Shown here piece after piece: positions 6,614 through 13,358 of a stretch of DNA of 15,256 nt (within the stretch, counting starts at the first letter, position 1; every line of letters starts with the position of its first letter). Made by a program: the position numbers and the translations under genes. The notes under the pieces were generated by a model. The model had not been told where the DNA came from, searched no databases, and was given only the letters and a program-made list of their open reading frames with translations. Origin of the DNA: Balneolaceae bacterium (GTDB lineage Bacteria; Bacteroidota; Rhodothermia; Balneolales; Balneolaceae); NCBI GenBank assembly GCA_007123785.1, contig SLGL01000377.1, positions 1 through 15,256 of the forward strand, given 5' to 3'.

Positions 6614-8545
6614 TCAGGTCACCTCCGCAGATTCTTGTTGATACATTTCTTCAATCAGGCCTGAGTATTTGTCATGAATTATGTGGCGCTTCATTTTGAA
6701 CACGCTGGTCAGTTCATCCCCGACTGTAAAATCTTCGGAAAGAAGCCTGAAATCTTTCACAAGTTCGAAACTCTTGAATCCGTTAGTAACTGAAATCATT
6801 TTTTTGATTTCAGCACGAATCACTTTATGTGCATTTTCATTTTTTGCAAGTTCTTCGAGAGTGGGTACCTGCATGCCATTATATTTGAACCCTTCCAGGC
6901 TTGGTACGATAAGAGCACCAACATGTTTTTTATCCTGGCCTACGAGAATGCAGTGATCGATATAAACGCTCTGGGTAAGTCTCATTTCAATCGGCTCAGG
7001 CTCGAGGTTTTCACCGCTCAGCAAAACAACCGTGGATTTTGAGCGCCCTAGAATTTTCAGGCAGTCGTTGAAGGTGATCATGCCGAGATCGCCCGTTCGC
7101 AGCCAACCGCCCTGGATGGTTTTGGCGGTTAGTTCGTCATCTTTAAAATATCCTTTCATCACCTGCGGGCCTTTTACATGAATTTCACCACGCAGGCCTC
7201 TGCCTTTATCCGGAAGTTCAGGATTCGGATAGATCGTTTTACCCGACTCCAGATCCACTATTCTTACTTCGGTGTGATCCACCAGCGGGCCAACTGTACC
7301 GATGACAATATCGTCCTCTTCACGAACAGCGATAACAGGCGAGGTTTCGGTCATTCCATATCCTTCAAGGACCGGTATGCCGATGTAATTAAAGAATCGG
7401 TCGATCTCAACCGGAAGAGCACCACCACCCGAAATGGTTGCCTTCAGCGAACCGCCTGCACTCAGACGAACCGGCTCAAGCACAGCCACATTGAAAAAAC
7501 CGTAGACAGGAAGCACCAGAATCCATCGAAGTGCGTGTAAGGGCAATAGTAGTGTTCGTTTTAGTTTTGATACTGACTTTAGTTTCAAATCGCTTCCCGA
7601 AAGGAAATAGAGCGAGTTCATATATTGCCGGCTCAAAAAGTAGGCTGTATGGAATAGAAGCTGCCTCATCCAGTGCGATTCTCCAACTCTTTTTCTAATT
7701 TTATGATAGAGGCTTTCCCACAACCGGGGTGCTGATCCCATAAACGTTGGTTCTACATTTTTCAGGTCGTCGGCAAGAGATCTGATATTGGAGTAGTAGG
7801 TACATACACCACAGGAAATGGTAAATACTTCAAAAACCCGCTCAAAGATATGCCAAATGGGTAAAATGGAGAGAACGCGGTCGGTACAGTTGAGTTCAAT
7901 AGGAATTACTTTCACCTGCGACATCATATTAGCATGCGTAAGCATCACACCTTTGGGTTTACCGGTGGTGCCAGATGTGTATATCAGGGTAAAAAGATCA
8001 TCGGGTTGAATTCCGGCTATTCGCTCTTCCGCACTTGTATCACCTTGTTTGCGGAGCGATTGACCGAGCTTGATTACATCTTCAAGTTTATGTACGCCTT
8101 CAGGAGTATCGGCCGTTGATTCCAGCAGGATGATCTCTTGAAGTTCCGGTAATTCCGGTCTCAGGCCATCGATTCGTTTCAACAGAGCTTCGTTTTCTAC
8201 AAACGTAACTCTGATTTCTGCATGGTTGATGATATAAACCAATTCACCATCGGTTATATCCCGGCCACGGGGTACATCTGCCGCACCGCAGAGCTGTACG
8301 GCACAATCGGCCAGAATCCATTCAAACCTGTTATCGGCAAATAAACCCACATGTTCACGTGCGTCCACTCCCATTTCGATCAGGCCGGTAGCGAGATTCA
8401 GACCGCGTTCATAGAGAACCTCGTAAGAGATCGGATCCCATTCCTGTTCTTTTTTCCTGGTGGCAAAGGCAGGCAGCGATTTGTAACGCCGGGCAGCTTC
8501 GCGATACAGGTCTGCCATATTATTAGCAAGTATCCGGTTATCCAT
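6614..8545 (-). CDS. Long-chain fatty-acid--CoA ligase (AMP-forming, FadD15-like)
   Basis: A 643-residue ANL-superfamily enzyme that adenylates a carboxylate and transfers it to CoA. Motifs in order: phosphate loop YTSGTTGKPKG at residues 189-199; ISGGGALP at 371-378; YGMTETSP at 396-403; WLRTGDLG at 481-488, with the hinge region LGRSKS at 499-504; and the C-terminal ELTSVFKMKR at 611-620, matching the LTPTxKxKR segment of long-chain synthetases. The roughly 100-residue hydrophobic insert between 270 and 365, including a helix near ALRWILVLPVYGFFNVAVL, is typical of membrane-associated long-chain acyl-CoA synthetases. It is first in an operon with the BASS symporter. Fatty acid, sterol-like or aromatic substrates are all possible. 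Confidence 0.95.
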   Translation of the reverse strand: MDNRILANNMADLYREAARRYKSLPAFATRKKEQEWDPISYEVLYERGLNLATGLIEMGVDAREHVGLFADNRFEWILADCAVQLCGAADVPRGRDITDGELVYIINHAEIRVTFVENEALLKRIDGLRPELPELQEIILLESTADTPEGVHKLEDVIKLGQSLRKQGDTSAEERIAGIQPDDLFTLIYTSGTTGKPKGVMLTHANMMSQVKVIPIELNCTDRVLSILPIWHIFERVFEVFTISCGVCTYYSNIRSLADDLKNVEPTFMGSAPRLWESLYHKIRKRVGESHWMRQLLFHTAYFLSRQYMNSLYFLSGSDLKLKSVSKLKRTLLLPLHALRWILVLPVYGFFNVAVLEPVRLSAGGSLKATISGGGALPVEIDRFFNYIGIPVLEGYGMTETSPVIAVREEDDIVIGTVGPLVDHTEVRIVDLESGKTIYPNPELPDKGRGLRGEIHVKGPQVMKGYFKDDELTAKTIQGGWLRTGDLGMITFNDCLKILGRSKSTVVLLSGENLEPEPIEMRLTQSVYIDHCILVGQDKKHVGALIVPSLEGFKYNGMQVPTLEELAKNENAHKVIRAEIKKMISVTNGFKSFELVKDFRLLSEDFTVGDELTSVFKMKRHIIHDKYSGLIEEMYQQESAEVT

Positions 8546-8830
8546 AAAATCAGGAGTGGATCATGATGACATCAAAAATTTACTTACTTAAAAAGCAAGA
8601 CAATAAGATTTGGTAGCAATCGAATATACTTTACTATGCGCAAAATTTGAATTTTTTTTATTAATGCCTGAGATGAAGATTGAAATGAGTTGTGAGTACG
8701 TATAAAATTCAGTCCGCCTGATACAACTTACTTTTGATTTCGGATCAGCTTTGTTAGCAAAATACCAATCCAATTGTGTAATATTTTTGGATTTCGTGAG
8801 TTTCTCCGTATGAAAAGTTATTCTTAGTTT
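8546..8830. other. 285-bp AT-rich divergent intergenic region
   Basis: It lies between the divergent ligase and metal-efflux transcripts, so it should carry both promoters. For the plus strand there is an exact TAnnTTTG -7 box of the Bacteroidota type (TATTTTTG, 8782-8789), 41 bp before the GTG start at 8831, but no TTG at the expected upstream spacing. For the minus strand a TTG (8601-8603) is followed 18 bp later by TAAATTTTTG (8573-8582), one base off the consensus spacing. Both are weak calls. No metal-regulator dyad was found. Confidence 0.35.
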
Positions 8831-9265
8831 GTGAAAAATTCTCAAAAAGCATATTACCAGTTTACAAAATCTACGGCACTCTTGCTGTTAGTGGCGTTCC
8901 TGCTTCCTTCAGGTCTTCATGCCAAATATCTGGTTGAATTCTGTTTGGCTGACCGGGAAGGTACTGCCACCGAGATGGCGCATGACCACAGCTGCTGTGA
9001 GTCGGAATCAGAAGATAAAAAAGAAGATACTCAAGATCACCACGACTGCGACTGGGGTTTCATCTGCGCCTGCAACATTAGTGAAAGCGCACTGAGTGAT
9101 GCTGACTGGATCGTATCATCCACGGGTGCCGCCATTATGCTTGCTGAAACAGGGAATCTCACCCCGTTCATCACCTCTTCCGAGCAGATATCCACCTCCC
9201 AAAACAAACAGCTCACCCAGCACGACCCACCCCTCTGGCTCGTATACGACACGTTTTTGAATTAG
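8831..9265 (+). CDS. Small secreted His/Cys-rich protein at head of metal-efflux operon (HYC_CC_PP-like)
   Basis: A 144-residue protein starting at GTG (8831). Residues 1-31 form a signal peptide with a basic N-region and core ALLLLVAFLLPSGLHA. The mature part has Cys38, a HDHSCCE cluster (His51, His53, Cys55-Cys56), HHDCDWGFICAC (His70-71, Cys73, Cys79, Cys81) and a C-terminal PPLWLVYDTFLN block. This order (single Cys near the signal peptide, CC pair, C-terminal PP) resembles the small Bacteroidota family called HYC_CC_PP, often found beside RND metal-efflux genes; assignment is by recall, not search. The ligand-rich segment suggests periplasmic or lipoprotein-like metal binding (Cu, Zn or Cd). 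It precedes cusA by 325 bp filled with palindromic repeats. The GTG is the only start that includes the whole signal peptide. Confidence 0.75.
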   Translation: MKNSQKAYYQFTKSTALLLLVAFLLPSGLHAKYLVEFCLADREGTATEMAHDHSCCESESEDKKEDTQDHHDCDWGFICACNISESALSDADWIVSSTGAAIMLAETGNLTPFITSSEQISTSQNKQLTQHDPPLWLVYDTFLN

Positions 9266-9279
9266 CCATTTCTATTTTT

Positions 9280-9477
9280 GGAAAGGAAAAAGTCTCCCCT
9301 CGAGGGGAGTGGTCACGCGTGTAGTTCGCGTGGACGAGGGGTGTTTCGGAGCGTTGATTTGGAACTAATTCTAACAACGAGCACAGTACCCCCGCGAACA
9401 CACCCCTCGTTCATGAAAATCAGCTGTGCTGTTTTCATTTCACCTTTCCCCTTTCGAGAGGGGAGTTTTTCCTTCCC
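9280..9477. repeat. Composite inverted palindromic element (MITE-like), 198 bp
   Basis: The two ends are inverted copies of each other: GGAAAGGAAAAAGTCTCCCC at the left and, on the opposite strand, GGGAAGGAAAAACTCCCC at the right. Left unit (9287-9350): 16-bp perfect palindrome CTCCCCTCGAGGGGAG (9294-9309), hairpin CACGCG/CGCGTG (9314-9319 with 9327-9332), then CGAGGGGTGTTTCGG. Right unit (9395-9470, opposite strand): CCCCTTTCGAGAGGGG (one mismatch), hairpin ATGAAAA/TTTTCAT (9413-9419 with 9432-9438, plus inner CAGC/GCTG), then ACGAGGGGTGTGTTCG. Flanks agree while the hairpin stems differ in sequence yet stay paired. No transposase is present. Confidence 0.85.
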
Positions 9478-9526
9478 AACACTCTAACGGCCATAAAACC
9501 AAATACCAACTTAAAACCCTTTTGCA

Positions 9527-9590
9527 AAGTCTCCCCTCCTTGTCACGCTTCATTTGGCGTGATAGGGAGGGGAACAAGGGGTGGGTCATC
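9527..9590 (+). repeat. Palindromic repeat abutting the cusA start codon
   Basis: Outer arms are CCCCTCC (9533-9539) and GGAGGGG (9566-9572). The inner stem is TCACGC/GCGTGA (9543-9548 with 9557-9562). The tail GGAACAAGGGGTGGGTCATC ends at 9590, the base before the cusA ATG. The GGGTGGG in the tail is the only purine-rich tract at ribosome-binding distance, so the repeat may supply the cusA ribosome binding site. An inverted copy lies at 13383-13437, 25 bp after the cusA stop. Confidence 0.85.
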
Positions 9591-12500
9591 ATGACAAACA
9601 AAATCATTCGCTTTTTTCTCGAAAACAAACTCATCGCCCTGCTGCTTTTCCTGGCACTGGCAGGATGGGGAATATCCACCGCTCCGTTCGACTGGGATAT
9701 CGATTTTCTCCCGCGCGATCCGGTTCCGGTGGATGCGATCCCCGATATCGGTGACAATCAACAGATCGTCTTTACCGAATGGCAGGGACGATCGCCGCAG
9801 GATATTGAAGACCAGATTACTTATCCTTTAACCACGCAGCTGCTGGGTCTGCCCGGTGTGCGTACCGTTCGGAGTAACTCAATGTTCGGCTTTTCATCCA
9901 TCAATGTGATTTTTGAGGATGATATCGAATTCTACTGGAGCCGGTCGCGAATTCTTGAAAAATTGAGTTCGCTGCCGGGCGGAACACTGCCTGAGGGTGT
10001 GCAGCCTGCACTCGGACCCGATGCAACTGCCCTCGGTCAGATTTTCTGGTATACACTTGAAGGAATTGACTCTGATGGAAATCCAACAGGCGGCTGGGAT
10101 CCTCAGGAGCTGCGATCTATCCAGGATTTCCAGGTACGGCTGGCATTATCAGGTGTGAAGGGAGTGGCTGAAGTAGCCAGTATTGGCGGCTTTGTAAAAG
10201 AGTACCAGGTAGATATCGATCCTGTGGCGATGCGGGAATCGGGAGTGAACGTCAATCAGATAGCCGATGCCGTTCGGAAAAGCAATCTCGATGTGGGTGC
10301 ACGCACGATTGAAATGAACCGTGCAGAGTATTTGGTTCGGGGGCTTGGATATATCGAATCGGTTGAAGATCTCGAAGAAAGTGTGGTAGCTACGGTAGAC
10401 AACATACCGGTTCGAATCAGGGATGTGGCACATGTAGGGCTGGGCCCCGCCCAACGCCGTGGCGCCCTGGATAAAGCCGGTGCGGATGCAGTGGGAGGTG
10501 TAATTGTGGCACGATTTGGAGAGAATCCACTTGAAGTTATTAACAATGTTAAAGAAGAGATTGAAAGAATTGCACCCGGCCTTCCATCCAAAGAACTGGC
10601 CGACGGTACGGTATCGCAGGTGAACATTGTGCCTTTCTATGATCGCACCGGACTGATCTATGAAACACTTGGTACCCTCGAGGAAGCTCTGTCACTGCAA
10701 ATCCTGATCACCATCATTGTCATTATCATTATGGTGATGCACCTGAGAACCTCTTTTGTGATATCGGCGCTTCTGCCACTGGCCGTTTTGATGAGTTTTA
10801 TCATGATGAAGTATGTAGGTGTGGATGCCAATGTTGTAGCCCTGGCCGGCATCGCTATTTCAATCGGAGTGGTTGTGGATATGGGTATTATCCTCACCGA
10901 AAATATGTTGAAACATATGGACGAAAAAGACCCGGATGAGGATCTTCTTGAAACGATCTACCGGGCAACATCCGAAGTTAGTCCCGCTGTAATTACCGCG
11001 CTGATGACCACCATTGTCAGCTTTCTGCCGGTATTTATGCTCGAAGCACAAGAAGGGCGTCTGTTCGGCCCCCTTGCCTGGACAAAAACGTTCATCCTGA
11101 TTGCAACACTGATCATTGTCATCACACTCATCCCGGCTTTTTCCCACTGGCTTTTTTCACAAAAGATCGGAAAGAGAAGCTGGAAAGTTTTCTGGAATGG
11201 GCTGATGATTATTGCGGGCTTGCTTGTTGCCTTCACCCTGTATGGCTGGGGTGGATTTATCCTGATTGCCCTCGGTATCAACAATCTCGCCGGAATCTAT
11301 CGCGAAGAGTATCGACCCTGGTCGCCCTGGGTTAACAATGGAATTATCTTACTGGGCATCGCCTGGCTGCTTGCCGGATACTGGCTGCCCCTCGGCCCGG
11401 AAAACCCGATCTCTTTCAGTCTTCTGTTTATTTTGCTTACAGTAGGAGTTGTATTCGGGCTTTTCTGGCTTTTCATGAAATACTATGAAAGAATCCTGGA
11501 CTGGGCTCTCAGAAATAAAGCCCTGTTTCTGTCTCTTCCGTTATTGATCCTGATTTTCGGACTGATGAGCTGGCGCGGTTTTGATACTACTTTCAAATAT
11601 GTTGCAAATGGATTTAACGCTATAGGCATTGAAATTGAAGAAACCCGTTTATGGTCAGCCGTTGATGATCGCTTCCCCGGACTGGGCCAGGAGTTTATGC
11701 CAACACTCGACGAAGGTTCATTCCTGCTGATGCCAACTACCATGCCGCACGCAGGCATCGAAGAAGCCCTGCAGATGACCCGAGAGATGGACATGCGTGT
11801 TGCATCTATCCCTGAAGTTGAAACAGTGGTGGGTAAAATCGGGCGGGTGGAATCGGCGCTCGATCCCGCCCCGGTTTCGATGTTCGAAAATGTGATCATG
11901 TATAAAAGTGAATATAAGACAGATGACCGCGGCCGCAGAGTTCGATACAAAATTGAAAATGGGGAATTTGTGCGGAATGAAAGCGGAGACCTGGTTCCCG
12001 ACCGCGGCGGACGCTATTATCGCCAGTGGCGCGATCATATTCAAAACCAGGATGATATCTGGACCGAAATCCTGCATGCTGCAGACATCCCGGGTGTTAC
12101 ATCTGCACCAAAATTACAGCCGATTGAGACGCGCCTGATTATGCTCCAGACTGGAATGCGTGCCAACATGGGAATCCGTATCAGCGGCCCCGACCTCGAA
12201 ACCATCGATCAGTTTGCAACCAGTGTTGAACCGATGATTCGTCAGGTTGAGGGTGTCCGGCCTGCATCCGTATTTGCAGATCGTGTAGTCGGTAAGCCCT
12301 ACCTGGAGATCGATATCGACAGGAGTGAAATTGCCCGTCACGGGTTGTCTATACAGGATGTTCAGCAGGTGATCGGTACTGCAATCGGCGGACAGATGCT
12401 GGGTATGACCGTGGAAGGCCGCGAACGTTATCCGCTTCGGGTTCGATACGCCCGGGAGTATCGAAATTCACCGGAAATGATTGAACGAGTACTGATTCCA

Positions 12501-13358
12501 TCACCGGACGGAAGCCAGATACCGCTGGGGCAGCTTGCCGAAATCCGGTTTGAAACCGGGCCGATGAATATCCGCAGCGAAAATACATTCCTGAGTGCCT
12601 ATGTAACATTCGACCGCCAGCCTGGTGAAGCACCGATTGATGTAGTGAACCGGGTTCGTAATTATCTTGATCATCAAATCAGTGAAGGCAGTTTAACCGT
12701 ACCCGACGGAATCAGCTATACTTTTGAAGGTGAATTCCGCAACCAGCAACGTGCGGCCGAACGTCTTTCAGTGGTACTTCCGATCACACTTCTGATCATT
12801 TTTCTGATTATCTATTTCCAGTTTCGATCATCACCCGTAACGCTGATCGTTTTTTCCGGTATTGTTCTGGTCTGGGCGGGCGGATTTATCCTTCTCTGGC
12901 TCTACGGTGAGGATTGGTTCTTCAACTTTTCGATACTGGGAGTGGAACTGAGGGATTTCTTCCAGATGGGGATGGTAAATATGAGCGTAGCCGTTTGGGT
13001 CGGTTTCCTGGCACTGTTCGGTATTGCCGTGGATAATGGTGTGGTGATGGCCACCTACCTGGAACAACTGTTTGAACGGAAAAAACCGGAAAGTCTCGAA
13101 AGTATTTACGCTACAGCCATCGAGGCCGGTATGCGGAGGGTTCGCCCCTGCCTGATGACCACCGGCACCACGTTGCTGGCCCTGCTGCCGATTCTAACCT
13201 CACCCGGAAAAGGATCTGAAATCATGATTCCCATGGCGATCCCGATTTTCGGCGGCATGCTGATACAGGTGCTGAGTCTGCTTTTAGTGCCACTGCTCTA
13301 TGCGATGTGGAAGGAATATGGATTACGAAATGTGAATGAATTGGAGGAGAAAATATGA
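9591..13358 (+). CDS. cusA: CusA/CzcA-family heavy-metal efflux RND permease (extended Bacteroidota type)
   Basis: A proton-driven trimeric inner-membrane pump that expels metal cations (Cu/Ag, Zn, Co or Cd) with the TolC-like channel and adaptor encoded next. With the ATG at 9591 it has 1255 residues, against about 1050 for E. coli CusA. Signatures: N-terminal helix; PVDAIPDIGDNQQIVFTEW near 46-64; EDQITYPL; TM4 motif AISIGVVVDMGIILTEN with Asp430 at the CusA Asp405 position; EFMPTLDEGSFLLMPTT; TM10 AVDNGVVM. Extra length comes from about 105 residues with roughly four added hydrophobic helices (about 524-628) and an insert near DDRGRRVRYKIENGEF. Two relay positions differ from CusA: Asp1148 for Glu939 and Cys1187 for Lys984. 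The ATG at 9591 is chosen because upstream codons are translated repeats. The stop overlaps the next start (ATGA). Confidence 0.95.
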   Translation: MTNKIIRFFLENKLIALLLFLALAGWGISTAPFDWDIDFLPRDPVPVDAIPDIGDNQQIVFTEWQGRSPQDIEDQITYPLTTQLLGLPGVRTVRSNSMFGFSSINVIFEDDIEFYWSRSRILEKLSSLPGGTLPEGVQPALGPDATALGQIFWYTLEGIDSDGNPTGGWDPQELRSIQDFQVRLALSGVKGVAEVASIGGFVKEYQVDIDPVAMRESGVNVNQIADAVRKSNLDVGARTIEMNRAEYLVRGLGYIESVEDLEESVVATVDNIPVRIRDVAHVGLGPAQRRGALDKAGADAVGGVIVARFGENPLEVINNVKEEIERIAPGLPSKELADGTVSQVNIVPFYDRTGLIYETLGTLEEALSLQILITIIVIIIMVMHLRTSFVISALLPLAVLMSFIMMKYVGVDANVVALAGIAISIGVVVDMGIILTENMLKHMDEKDPDEDLLETIYRATSEVSPAVITALMTTIVSFLPVFMLEAQEGRLFGPLAWTKTFILIATLIIVITLIPAFSHWLFSQKIGKRSWKVFWNGLMIIAGLLVAFTLYGWGGFILIALGINNLAGIYREEYRPWSPWVNNGIILLGIAWLLAGYWLPLGPENPISFSLLFILLTVGVVFGLFWLFMKYYERILDWALRNKALFLSLPLLILIFGLMSWRGFDTTFKYVANGFNAIGIEIEETRLWSAVDDRFPGLGQEFMPTLDEGSFLLMPTTMPHAGIEEALQMTREMDMRVASIPEVETVVGKIGRVESALDPAPVSMFENVIMYKSEYKTDDRGRRVRYKIENGEFVRNESGDLVPDRGGRYYRQWRDHIQNQDDIWTEILHAADIPGVTSAPKLQPIETRLIMLQTGMRANMGIRISGPDLETIDQFATSVEPMIRQVEGVRPASVFADRVVGKPYLEIDIDRSEIARHGLSIQDVQQVIGTAIGGQMLGMTVEGRERYPLRVRYAREYRNSPEMIERVLIPSPDGSQIPLGQLAEIRFETGPMNIRSENTFLSAYVTFDRQPGEAPIDVVNRVRNYLDHQISEGSLTVPDGISYTFEGEFRNQQRAAERLSVVLPITLLIIFLIIYFQFRSSPVTLIVFSGIVLVWAGGFILLWLYGEDWFFNFSILGVELRDFFQMGMVNMSVAVWVGFLALFGIAVDNGVVMATYLEQLFERKKPESLESIYATAIEAGMRRVRPCLMTTGTTLLALLPILTSPGKGSEIMIPMAIPIFGGMLIQVLSLLLVPLLYAMWKEYGLRNVNELEEKI
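13343..13357 (+). promoter_or_regulatory. Strong ribosome binding site fixing the tolC start
   Basis: GGAGG (13343-13347) lies 7 bp before the ATG at 13355, which overlaps the cusA stop as ATGA. Strong Shine-Dalgarno sequences are rare in this window, so this supports 13355 as the true initiation site even though the next roughly 60 codons are repeat-derived. Confidence 0.75.

Larger units (their letters stand above)
9266..9590 (+). other. 325-bp repeat-filled gap between the His/Cys-rich gene and cusA
   Basis: No gene is seen. Almost all of it is occupied by palindromic repeats: a composite inverted pair (9280-9477) and a third unit (9527-9590) whose last base is the one before the cusA ATG. 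An in-frame extension of the cusA reading frame runs back to 9426 through these repeats but is not taken as coding. The transcript across this gap would be heavily folded, which may set the ratio of the first gene to the pump genes (inference). Confidence 0.7.

Noticed and set aside
8588..8845. 85-codon minus-strand frame in the divergent spacer
   Set aside because: Very AT-rich, Lys/Ile/Ser-biased composition, overlaps the start of the metal-protein gene and sits where promoters are expected.
9426..9590. N-terminal extension of the cusA reading frame by 55 codons to an upstream ATG
   Set aside because: The added residues are translations of palindromic repeats and the RND N-terminal helix begins exactly at MTNKIIRFFLENK (9591).
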